64,000 nucleotides of DNA. It comes from Canna indica. Its lineage: Eukaryota; Streptophyta; Magnoliopsida; Zingiberales; Cannaceae. The stretch lies in assembly GCA_034359265.1 (NCBI GenBank), contig CP136890.1, forward strand, positions 1,614,501-1,678,500, read 5' to 3'. Under the pieces are notes generated by a model. It was not told where the DNA came from and searched no databases. It worked only from the letters and a program-made list of their open reading frames with translations. The stretch's first letter is position 1; every line of letters starts with the position of its first letter. The position numbers and the translations under genes are program-made. Shown in pieces: positions 1 through 10,529 of the stretch.

Positions 1-331
1 TGCGCTTGAGGTTGCGGCGGAGGGCGGGCATGACGGGGGCGATGTCGGTGAGGACGATATTGAGGCCTAAGAGGAAGAGGCCAAGACCGGCGGGGCCGCA
101 TCCAGAGCCGAGCTCGATGGCGCGCTTGCCGGTGAAGCGGAGGAGGTCGGCGTAGGGGTTAGGATCGGGGGCGGCGGAAGGGCGGGGCAGCCAGCGTTCG
201 ACGAACTTGACGAGGACGAGGGAGCAGGGCCAGACGGAGGTGCCGACGTGCATGGAGCCGTTGTCCTGCTCGAAGGCGAGGACGGCGCCGCCCACGGGGA
301 GCTCCACTACGGGCGAGTCGGTGAACCGCAT
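1..331 (-). CDS. METTL21-like protein lysine methyltransferase, N-terminal part (cut by window edge)
   Basis: The ATG at 331-329 opens 110 codons that run off the left edge. The protein begins MRFTDSPVVELPVGG. Around residues 84-100 it has the glycine-rich SAM-binding motif ELGSGCGPAGLGLFLLG, followed by VLTDIAPVMPALRRNLKR. That order (motif I, then an acidic TD, then the LRRNLK segment) is typical of class I seven-beta-strand methyltransferases of the METTL21/Methyltransf_16 group, which methylate lysines of cytosolic chaperones and translation factors. The target of this member cannot be read from the sequence. The coding part is GC-rich with no intron up to the edge. The catalytic C-terminal half lies outside the window, so integrity is unknown. 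The family call is fairly safe; the subfamily is inference. Confidence 0.75.
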   Translation of the reverse strand, partial: MRFTDSPVVELPVGGAVLAFEQDNGSMHVGTSVWPCSLVLVKFVERWLPRPSAAPDPNPYADLLRFTGKRAIELGSGCGPAGLGLFLLGLNIVLTDIAPVMPALRRNLKR

Positions 332-1987
332 CGAGCTCGAGAGGGAAGAGAAATCGAATAGGGCGAGAAGCTGAGAAGATCGGCTTCGGGTGGACCCAAC
401 TGTTAGGGACTTTTTCGATGCGCCGAGCGATGACGAAACGAGTCTTTTGCATATTTGTAAATATGGACTTGTGTCCATGTAAATTTTCATTCTATTCGCA
501 TTCGTTCATGAGAAATCCCGTTGTGCGATCCCCATGGGCCCGTGGTACGAGTTGTATGCATGTTGGGGTCATTCGACATTTGGTTCATCCGTCACGGCTA
601 AGTGGAAAACCTTGTGTCCATTTCGTCATGGCCGTGGCCACGGAAAATCACCCCGTCAGGTGGCCCAAATTTTGTCATGCTCCTCGTGCTTTGAGGAACC
701 TTGGGGGTGGCACTTGGGGGTTAGAGGCCTCATGTATAGTGTAGGGGAGTGTTGGCTTATGAAAATGGTTGCCTTGTGCGAATAACGAACGAGCGGCCCA
801 TGGGCATGCAACATGTCGAATTCGCCCAAGGCGATTGTGGAACTCACCCTACATCCGTTTTTGCATTTTCTTGTGTCCATAGTCCTGTAAATGTTGTATT
901 TTACTTTACGCCTTCAATACCATTCGGCCAACATGGTCATTGAAGGCGCGGACATGGAATACGAGGTTGGCGCGTGGTCCGAAATATGCCCCGCGATGTT
1001 AAGTCGGGAAGCCCATTCGGGATGGATTTTATATCAAGGCTTATCCCTTGCATGCGATGCAAAGGTGCCGCACGGGTTCTTCCGCTCCAAAACATTTGGC
1101 CCGTGACACAACGCTTGGCCAAATCAAATCTATGTTCGCGTAGAGCCTGAGCCGGGCGTATTCAATACCAGTAGGAAATATGCCGGCTTTAAAATAAATA
1201 ATAATAATATTTTTTATTGCGATTGATTCGATCCTAATTATAGCCCTTTATACACTTATTTTTTAATTTATTTTCAAGTATATAATGCGCCTTATATGTA
1301 TATTTTGGCCTTACGTTATAAAGTTAATTTAATATATATCAACACATTTTAACTGAAATATGTAGAAAGCTCAATCAAGATAATCTTCTAAATAAATCCA
1401 TAACAAGGCATACAGCCCTCCATGTTTAAAATCAACTTCTACTGAAACCCAACCATTTTCAATCATATACTTCTAAATCGCCACAGCATGTTATATGATC
1501 TTTAGTTTCAACCCTCGGGTCAAAATCTTCTCAATAACCCGAGATTGCAGCAACAACAGAGATATACATCAGGCAGATTTACGCATTACTAATAGTGATT
1601 GTGACACTGAAACACATATATAATGCAGCAAAGACAACAGATAAACATAGCATCACATTACATAATATTTAAGAGTTAAAAGTGGCTGGGTGATGACAAG
1701 AGAGCAATAACAGAGTTCAAAGACTATCAAAGAGTTTTGTTTCATAATAAGCTGGGGAAGATGCAGGAGGAAATCAGGTTATTCTGGCATCACACTCAAA
1801 TTAGCCACCCTTCGAAAAGAGCATCATCTTCTCAGCATCAAGAATTTGGAGACAGTTCAAAATTTCTTGCAAGAGTGAGCAGAAGAGGTGGTGCGCAATT
1901 ATCAGTAGAGAGAACAATAATTGCAGTTTTTTATAAGTCATATCCTAATTTCCATCAAGCTTCCAGCTCTGGTTCATTAACTAGATC
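332..1987. other. Intergenic: methyltransferase upstream region and ARF3 downstream region
   Basis: Bases 418-1160 have mixed composition with several short open frames on both strands, none resembling a known protein; they may be a decayed repeat. Bases 1180-1700 are AT-rich. Bases 1700-1987 probably hold the ARF3 3' UTR, since the ARF3 stop codon is at 1990-1988 on the minus strand. No poly(A) signal was assigned. Confidence 0.5.
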
Positions 1988-4900
1988 CTAAAATGGAGCT
2001 GCACAGAGAGCATAGAGTGCACTTACTCCGGTGCAGCTGCACCCAACAGGTTTGGCAGGCATTTGGGGCAGCGAAGAAGTTGTTGAGAAAGCAGTATCAA
2101 TCTTGGCCTCAGTTGAAGTTGGAGAGATCGGCAGAGTTTTATCCACTAAATTTGCTTCAGGAATCCTGTCAGTCAAGGAAAAACCAAAGAGTCTGCAACC
2201 ATTCTGGCTAACATTCTGCTCCTTGTCTCTGTGCAGCTTACTCTCAGTGACAGGAGAATGGCTTTTTGCCATTTTGTGTTGCTGATTGGTGAAATGATAA
2301 CCCACAGTCGGAGGCCAAAACTGCAATGGTGCTTCTTTCCTGCGAAAGGCCTCTGAGCCATTTAACTTGGCAAAATAGCAACCACCATCAACCCCATCTT
2401 GGCTATTCATGCTTCGCACAGACTGAACTAGTGAAGCCTTAGAGCTTGCATCTTGAAACATTAACACTGATGACGGAGATGAAGCTTGAATTGACGGCAA
2501 AGATGGTTGACCCAGCGTAACATAGCCCATAGATGCTGCAGGCAATCTGCTTCCAGCATGAGATGTACGAACACCATCAAATGTGCCATACACACCATTC
2601 CTTGCATGAGCATCAGAACGAGCTCCAAGTAATGGTGGATTTTTTGAGAAAACTTCTTGACCTTGCAAGACCCCTTGGAATCGGACAGATTCACTAAAGC
2701 CTGTGTAATTGAAGGAAAAGTCAGAATTTCCATATGGGATTCTGACCCTACCTCCTGGAAGAGATTCACCTATCATGCAGCTGTTAGCATCAGAACATGG
2801 CTTACCTTCTGAGTATTGACGATTTCCAATCTCAGAAAGATGAGTAGCTGCTACACCAATACTATTTGGACTTCTGAATCTCACAAATTCTTGACCTTGC
2901 AAGACCTCATGGAAACTTGCAGATTCCCTCAAGTCGAGACACCCATTTCCATCTGCAAGAAATTGGACAGGCACATTAAATATTAGAAGAAACCTTCGGT
3001 TGCCTATGACAAATAAGATTTCTGCATCATAACGTAAACCTACTCGGAATTGGAAAATCCATATTGACAGAGGGAAGACTAATTTTGGCCCTCTTGGAAC
3101 CTGTTGAAAGGCTGCCAGAGCCTAAAACTGAACCAGTGAGTTCAATTTCCCATGGAGAGATTCTATTTTGTCGATTAGCATCAACATCATCATCCCAGTT
3201 CACCTGTAAAAAAGACCAAGCGCATCTTTAATCAGAAATGCAGACATCATCCTAACAAAATAAACAGTTCGATTACAAAAATTCCCAAAGAAATAAAGTG
3301 GACAATGACATATAAAGGTTTGACACCATACTATTATGGTTATATTCCTTAATAATAATATGGATAAGAGTTTATTTAGAAATGGCTTGAGTAGTTAATT
3401 GAGATGTTTGGATATTGTTAAATTTGATTGGATGATCAATTCTCCAAAAGCTTAATCTATTCATTTATATTCTTAATGAATGCTATGAAGTTGTTTGGGT
3501 TGTTTAGTTGTTAGGAGTGTTTAGGGGCCTGCTGTAATCTATTCTTGAGAATATGCATCGTTGTATCCCTGCTTACTAGTTCCTTATCCACTGCATCTAC
3601 GGCACTTCCCAAGGGAATTTCTTCAGACTAGAATGATGCTCACTATTGTAGAAAGGATTTCATGGAACGACTAATGCCAATTTCTAAATTCTCTTACTTA
3701 TCTATCTACTTCTCTATCTGTCTCTCTATTGCTCTCTCCCTAACCCTTTCTCTTTATTTCTCTTCCCATCTCACCCATGGAGATCCAGGAGAATACACAT
3801 GATAGACAATCATTCTGAACAAAAAAACCATACAAGCATAGTTACGAAAATCAGAATCAATTAGGGCACCCAAAAGTTAAATAATGAAATAATGGCCAGA
3901 TCGAATCGACGCGATCAGAAACTCGCTCAGGAAAATAATTTACAATTTATAAAATAGTAAAAATATTAAATACAGAACAAATAATACATATAAATAGCAA
4001 CTGATATTATAATATAATCAATAAATAATACTTAAAATATACAATATATATGTAATACATCATTATATCATTATATCATTATAATTTATAAAATATATTA
4101 TATAAGATAATTTATTAAATATATTATATAAAATATTATCATTATAATGTATATATATTATTTATACATCCAGATATATATGAAAATACACCTTTGCAGC
4201 TAAGAAAAAAAGAAACAAGAAACAAGAAACAGAAGGAAGAATTTAAGATTAAGAAGGTATAGTTTCAGCAGCTCGTGGAATTAAAAAATCACATTCAATA
4301 GAGAAACCATATCATGCACACAAAATAAATGCAGTAAATTTTAAATGCTATAAACACAAGAAAGTTAATTTAAAAATCATCATTAAGCAGTAGCACCTCA
4401 ATCAAAATGACAACAGAATTACAACATACTAGCATGCTTTCCACAGGAATCTTGCAAGAGAACAAAGAAATCCATCTTTTGGGAGAAATGTTATTACTAG
4501 TTAGTAGTTTTAGGCTTGTGGCTACAAAACAATTGTTTGCTTAAAAGTAGAAGAAAATCAGACTACGCATACAAGCATACCAAGAGACATCTCCATTTCG
4601 AACCAGGCCATCTTAGAGGGTCAAAGTCACTGATCCCTGTTATAAGTCCTGTGGATCTGTAAAACAAAATGAAATGAATAATAGCAGAAACATCTCAATT
4701 TAGATTCTGCAATCTCTGTGGGAATTGAAGGACCAAACCTTCTTTCTGTAGCATCATCACTTTCATAAAGCATTTTGAACCTCATTCCCACAGAAATTGA
4801 ATTATTTAAGCTTTTCACAAGTTTCCAGTACGGAACTATGAACTCTGATGAGCTTGCCCTGCATAATATGAACTTGAACTTTAGAAACTATCTTAACAAC

Positions 4901-7900
4901 AATGATATGTTCTAGTTCAACATCATTGCTATGTAACATAAATAATACCAGTATAGAATAGAAAATATTCATAGTATGACTGATGTCTGATATAACATAA
5001 CTGAGACAAATAATAGGAAATCCATCTTATAAATGAGCAGCAAAACCACTAAGATAGAGGATTGACGGATTGAGGCATACTTAAACAGCACAACGAAACA
5101 ATAATCTAACTAATTCTGCTAAGAAAAACAAAAGAACCTATGTAGTGACCCAATTTAGCGCCACAGGGAGAGTTCTTTTCAAGTTGCATTGATTTATAAG
5201 GCTTGATGGGTATACTACCACCACCTTCAACTTAAGCATTTTAATTAGATGAGTGATTTAGACCTATAAAGTTAATAGGTCACTTAATTATCCTACCAAG
5301 TAAACTGTAACAGTTGGTATCGCAACATACCTAGTCATAAGCATAGTGAAGGAGCCTATGTGAGAAAGGGGCGCCTAGAGAGATTGAGCTTCCACTAAGC
5401 TAAGCCTCACATGACACTGACTCGAGTATGATTACTATGCATTTGACTTGGCGTGGTCTTGACGAGGATGTCAAGACTTAAGTAGGGGAGGTTGTAATGC
5501 TCCAATTTAGTCTCACATGAAAAGTTTCCAAAATGTTGTGTTGATTTATACGACTTGATAGGTGTACTACCATCAGCTTAAGCATTAGATCAGTTGTGAG
5601 GGAGCCTACGTGAGAAAGGGATGCCCAAGTTGGAGTGAGCCACAACTAGGCTAGAGTTTATATGTTGTTGAATAATGTGTACAGTTTTGTGTTATGTGTT
5701 GATTCAACTTGGGTCTTGAATATAATATCAAGACACAAGCACATAAGATAAACTTTGGCTTAAGTCAATGGTTTAGACCTATGAAGTTGATGAGCTAGTA
5801 TCAATCAAGTGAAACGCAGAACCTTTCTATTTTAAATTGGGAAATATAATACATTATTTCATTCCACCATGTGTAGAATATTAATTATTTTTGGAATGTT
5901 ACCTCCAATTAAAATGATGATGAGGGGAAATGATGATAAATTGAAATTCCTCTGATTTAGATAAATTGAAATATCACTACAAAAATGATGATGAGGGGAA
6001 ATGGAGGGTAACAGTTCCCCTCTCAGCCTTTAAAATATTACTCGCAAACAAACGGATCGGGAAATTCTTCCCTCCAAAAATATCAATCCAGACGCCCTAG
6101 TTGTTGAGGAAGGGCCGGAATGTTGTCTGTGCCTAGATCAATCTAATACTAGGTACTTGAGCAAATGATACTGCTTAAAATCTACTTAACTTATTGACAA
6201 AGTACTAAGTCAGCACATGAAATTAGAAAGCCTCTGTGTCTTGATGAGTCTAGTTTTAGAACTTAAATTGATATTTTCAGCATTCTAACTGCCAGTTCCT
6301 TCAATGAAGTCTCAGTAACTTGGGGTGCAAAGTATTGCAAACAAACTGACACAAAAATATATGAGAACATCTCCCTTTATAAATCATTCTTATATTTGTC
6401 AGACTTAAACTCATGCTAATTCTGGATGATGCTGAATAGTAGCATGCAGGTTCTAGTTTAAACTTGGACAACTTCGAGGTATACTGTTGACTCGATCCCT
6501 CTGATTTAAGACTATTTTGGCTTCAGTGACATATCAAGCATGAAAACAATCTTAATTTGGAACTATACCTTATTCCCATTTTGTTGGGTGTTTAGAGGAA
6601 AAATACTAATGCCTAATAGTGTTATTCTGTCAATTTCTGATGATGTTAAGCAACCTTGATATGTTGCTTAGATAGAGTTACAGCACATTTTATTGTCAAT
6701 TTATAGTACAAAATTTGCATAAATTGCTATTCCACTATGGACCAAACTTGCCTCGGGTTATAATTTATGTGGAAGACCTTTTTCGTGGACACAGCATTAG
6801 CAACAACAGCCACAGTAGCTAGATTTGAGTCTCCACTTTGGTGTGGGGAAACTGGACAGCTGCTTTTAGATTGGGTCGCTCTCCTCACACCCAATCTGAG
6901 CACCCCATCATTGCCCCTGTACAGCCACGAAGGACTCATTTCATCATTCAGGTTTATGTTTGTTACCTTGCAACATTGAAATGATACCTACCGAAGAAAG
7001 AGCACCGCGTCGCCAGAGTTCAGCTTCTTCCTATTCACAAATGCACTCCATCCAGTTGTAAGAAGATGCCTACGTGGTTGACCTAATAGTCAAATAAATC
7101 AAACGCCCATCATCATCAGATGTCAACATAAATCAATTAAAGTTTATTGTAATGTAAGCGACTGCATGATTTGTCAACATCAAAATTACAATTAAAAATA
7201 TTCCAAGTTTCTAACAGATCATTTCATGATTTTCATCTTTTGAGCAAAAGAGATTATTTCAACAATAAGTACAATGATTTAGTAAAAAGCCTCCGCAAAA
7301 TTAACTGTTACATCCGTTACGGGTATTATTCATCATGTGAATCATTCTGAGGTACTTCTCCAAATGAAAGAATTTCAAATAAGTTCTTTTGGTGTCATAA
7401 CACAACCTCTTGGGATGATTAGGCCATAAACTCAGTAAGCATAAGGGCATGTTTGGTTAGCGAAACCAAGTCTGTTTTCATGGTTTCGGTTTCACTGAAC
7501 CAAAACTGCTTACGAAAATATGTTTGTATCAGCATTTTCATGAAACTGAATTGAAACCATAATGAAAATGAAACAAGTTTTCTTAATAAAAATAAAAACA
7601 ACAAAATGTTGTTTATGTGGTTTCGAGACTGTCAGTTTCGTTATCAAAATGGAGTGACAACTTTGTAATTATAAATATTTTTTTTATAAAATTAATTAAT
7701 TTAAAAATAAATCAAACTATATTATTATTTTTTAAATAAAAATCATCATTTTCAACTCAAACTATTATCTTAAATTTACAAATTAATTAAACCAATTTAT
7801 ATCTAATTGACTCAAACCCAAATTTTAAAATAACTCAATTTTCTTAAAATTAATCTATTTATAATTAATCAAAACTAATTTTAGACCACTAGCATTATTT

Positions 7901-9985
7901 TTTTTGAAATATTATAATAACTATTAATTAATTTTTATATCTAATTGAACAAAAAAATCTCAAACTACCAATAACTTAATTAATTAAATATTACAAATAT
8001 TTTATAACTATATTAGCAAATATTTAATTTTATAAACTAACTAAATATTAATTACTACTAAAAATGTTCAAGGAAAATTAATATTACTTTTTATAGCCAA
8101 ATAAATATTCACTGGTTTCAACTAACTAAAACTTATGTTGTTTTCATTAACCAAACGCGTTTTCAAAAAACTGAAAATTGGAAACCAAAACCAAGTTTTC
8201 AGTCTGAACCAGAAAATAGTTTTCGCTAACCAAACAACACCTAAACCATTGGCACTAAATTGAAGTTAATGTCAGCCTATTGTGATCAATTCTAGGACTA
8301 GGTACTCATCTACCGATTTCCACAACCCAATCTAATAGGACTATTAATGTTATAGGACTAAAACAATGGCCTAAATGCATGAACCAAAGTTAATAGTGGT
8401 AAATACATCTAATGTGAGACAAAACGATGATGTTGCATTCATCGAGTCCAAATAGCATAGAACCTTCACGACTTTTCAGAAACAAACAGTAAAACCACTA
8501 AACTCGAGAAATTGCCTTAAAAAGATCAAATTTCATTCACTTATCATATATATAAAAAAAGAGGTAGCAAAGATGTCTTTGTCCACATCATAAGAATGAG
8601 GAAAATGGCTTTATAAGAAAAGTACATACAACATTAATGTTCTAAGCTCAATATGCAACCAAAAATCCCCAAATGAGATCTAGCTTTGGCCAACATACCT
8701 CTGTAGATATGCCGAAATCTCCATTCCATTCCATGCAAATCTTTCGCAACAAGCTCTTGCGAAGGTCTTTGCTGCTTATAATCCTAGTTAGACGAGTGGA
8801 ATAAGCAAACATAAGAGGATAAAACAACAAAATGCCCAAATTGCAAAAAATCCACTTCAAAATAGACACATAGCCAAGATGTGTCCATTTCTAAATGAAA
8901 ACTCCAAATAAAGTCATCCAACGCTGCTCAAAACAAAATAGAACAACTTTAAGAATGTCTAGTCACCAGGGGAGGGAAGCAGTCCTCAGCAGCCCGGCGA
9001 GGCACAGAGAAGCCTCCATGGGTGCTTGTGTCGGAGGCAGTTAGGGTCTTGCAGAACATATGAGGGATGGATGCCCTGTTGATACATTCAAGATCCTCTT
9101 CTTCCTCATCTCCTTCAACTTCGCCCTTCTTTAGTCTTCGTTCAAAATCCTGAGCCAAAAAGACATGCCACCATTTCAACAAACATGAAAGGGAACACAG
9201 AGCAAAACCAACACTATCAAATCAAAGATAAAACAGTTTGAAAACTTAAATGCCAGAATAATGATCATGGAACTACTATTAACACAAATCATATAAATAA
9301 GCCACCTTTCCTCAATGCAACCACGACCCATATGTCGGACAAGTCTTAAGTCACTTTTTCTTGATTCAAAAAAAGCTACATGCTATCAAGCTCCTATCTT
9401 TAAAAGAGAAATGAAACCCTAGACTTTAAAGAACATTTACTCCAAAACTAAAAACTCCATAAAATGGCAAATCGGGAAGGAAGGAGCCATACCTCGCTTT
9501 CGGCGACGAGAGAGAGCTGGGCGTAGACCTCATCTGTAGCCACATCAGCCTGCGTCCATTAAACCCCAAAATAACGCGCAATAAGGCAAAAAACAAATAA
9601 GCCCCATCTTTTGAAACCCTAAAAATAGATGGAACGAAGCAGGGTGGGCAGAGGAACGAACATGGAGCTTGATGTCGACCACACGGCAAAACACATGGGG
9701 CGGCACATCGTAGCTGCAGATTCCCCCTCTACCTCCGCTGCCGTCGCCGCCGCCACAGATCCCCAAGTGGTCGAGATGCCCCTGCGGCAAGTACACGACC
9801 AAGCTCCCCTTTTTGGGCAGCCATATCCGGGGTCCCGCGCAGGCGTGCCACAACTCAAGGCACACTGAAGCCGACTGAAACACATCCTCCACCGCCGGCG
9901 AAGGGATAACGGGAGCAGCTTGGGGGGTCGGGTGCTCCGGCTCTTCTTCTTCCTCCTCTTCTATCGTGTTCAAATCGATGTCCAT
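1988..9985 (-). CDS. ARF3: Auxin response factor 3 / ETTIN-like transcription factor
   Basis: Ten coding exons on the minus strand: 9985-9662, 9549-9493, 9149-8967, 8783-8699, 7082-6992, 6916-6752, 4858-4739, 4656-4581, 3203-3044, 2952-1988. Together they give 2226 nt, 741 residues, with all phases matching. Landmarks: MDIDLNT followed by an acid run; ELWHACAGP (residues 44-52); the B3 DNA-binding domain from [17 protein letters not shown] (about 157) through [13 protein letters not shown]; then the ARF domain ([31 protein letters not shown]). The long last exon holds two VLQGQE peptides (about 437-442 and 515-520) encoded by tasiR-ARF sites. No C-terminal PB1 domain follows, as is usual for ARF3/ETT, a repressor-type ARF that binds TGTC auxin elements and controls gynoecium and leaf polarity. 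No in-frame ATG lies upstream of 9985. Intron 6 appears to use a GC donor. Introns 4 and 6 carry transposon relics. Confidence 0.95.
2654..2674 (-). promoter_or_regulatory. tasiR-ARF target site, 3'-proximal
   Basis: The plus strand here reads TTCTTGACCTTGCAAGACC plus two more C residues, which is the TAS3-derived tasiR-ARF sequence apart from one internal base as I remember it; the ARF3 mRNA (minus strand) is therefore complementary. In frame it encodes VLQGQEV. Paired sites of this kind are the hallmark of ARF3/ARF4 control through the miR390-TAS3-AGO7 pathway. Confidence 0.9.
2888..2908 (-). promoter_or_regulatory. tasiR-ARF target site, 5'-proximal
   Basis: Second copy of the tasiR-ARF complement in the last ARF3 exon. 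The plus strand reads TTCTTGACCTTGCAAGACC then TC; in frame it encodes VLQGQEF. It lies 234 nt upstream (in the mRNA) of the other site, the dual-site arrangement known for ARF3/ETT. Confidence 0.9.
3950..4175. repeat. AT-rich low-complexity tract in ARF3 intron 8
   Basis: Dense TA/AT sequence with repeated TATATCAT and AAATATATTATATA units. It sits within the intron between exons 4656-4581 and 3203-3044. No coding content. Confidence 0.7.
5141..5810. mobile_element. TRIM-like LTR retrotransposon relic in ARF3 intron 6
   Basis: Two related segments start with TGTAGTGACCCAATTTAG (5141) and TGTAATGCTCCAATTTAG (5493). Each continues with GATTTATAAGGCTTGATGGG or a close variant, then CTACCA and CTTAAGC. 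The first is followed at about 5312 by AGTTGGTATCGCAAC, resembling a primer-binding site downstream of an LTR. Before the second lies the purine-rich AGTAGGGGAGG. A further piece of the LTR (GGTTTAGACCTATGAAGTTGATG) appears at about 5770, so the second LTR is interrupted. There is no coding capacity between the repeats, so a small terminal-repeat element or a deleted LTR element fits. Confidence 0.6.
7445..8241. mobile_element. MITE-like element (Tourist/PIF-Harbinger type) in ARF3 intron 4
   Basis: The left end GGGCATGTTTGGTTAGCGAAA mirrors the right end TTTCGCTAACCAAACAACACC, with 14 consecutive matching bases (TTTGGTTAGCGAAA) in the inner part of the inverted repeats. A TAA trinucleotide flanks both sides (7442-7444 and 8242-8244), matching the TWA target site duplication of PIF/Harbinger elements. 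The 797-bp interior is AT-rich with further inverted similarity (GGTTTCGGTTTCACTGAAC on the left, GTTTTCAGTCTGAACC on the right) and has no transposase. Confidence 0.7.
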
Positions 9986-10102
9986 TCTCTCCGAACCCAG
10001 AGAAACGAGCAGCCCAAGAGCCAAAAGGCAAGACCAAGAGAGAGAATACCCAGGGATAGGGGGGAAGGTGAGACAGGTATAGGATTTGGGTTGAGCTCAG
10101 GA

Positions 10103-10529
10103 TTAGGGAGGGAGCGAGAGCACAGGGATGGTGAAGCGACGCATGATGGCGATGGTGGCGAGGCTCGTGATTGGGGGGCGGGGGAGGGGGGGGACTAAAG
10201 GCTGAGGACCTAAAGAAGACAAGCGTGGGAGGCGGGAGACGAGCAGGAGCAGGAGCAGGACGCAGCAGAGCAAAAGAACAGAGGCGCAGCAGCAGCAGAT
10301 AGATATAAGAGCTAAAGACCAAAAGCTTTAGCTTTTCTTTTTCTTTCTTTCTCCCCTACTCTCCTCTTTCTCGGGGCTCTCTAACCATACATAAGCTTTG
10401 CCAAAAGGAAGCGAGTCAAAAGCGACGCCCCAACTATGCCTCTTCCGTACCTTCTGCAGCTGGCCCAACCCCCATAACTCTCTCCCACCCGCTCCCTCTC
10501 TCGCCCCTCATCGATCGAGCCCTTTTCAT
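10103..10529 (-). other. Possible upstream ORFs in the ARF3 leader
   Basis: Upstream of the ARF3 start (9985) the minus strand holds short ATG frames that end before the main start: 10144-10103 (13 codons plus stop), 10388-10356 (10 plus stop), and 10529-10434 (31 plus stop, beginning MKRARSM). Translational control through leader uORFs is reported for Arabidopsis ETT and MONOPTEROS. Whether all three lie in the transcript is not known, because the transcription start cannot be seen. Confidence 0.45.

Noticed and set aside
9986..10024. 13-residue N-terminal extension of ARF3
   Set aside because: The codon at 10024 is TTG. MDIDLNT at 9985 matches the usual ARF3/ETT start.
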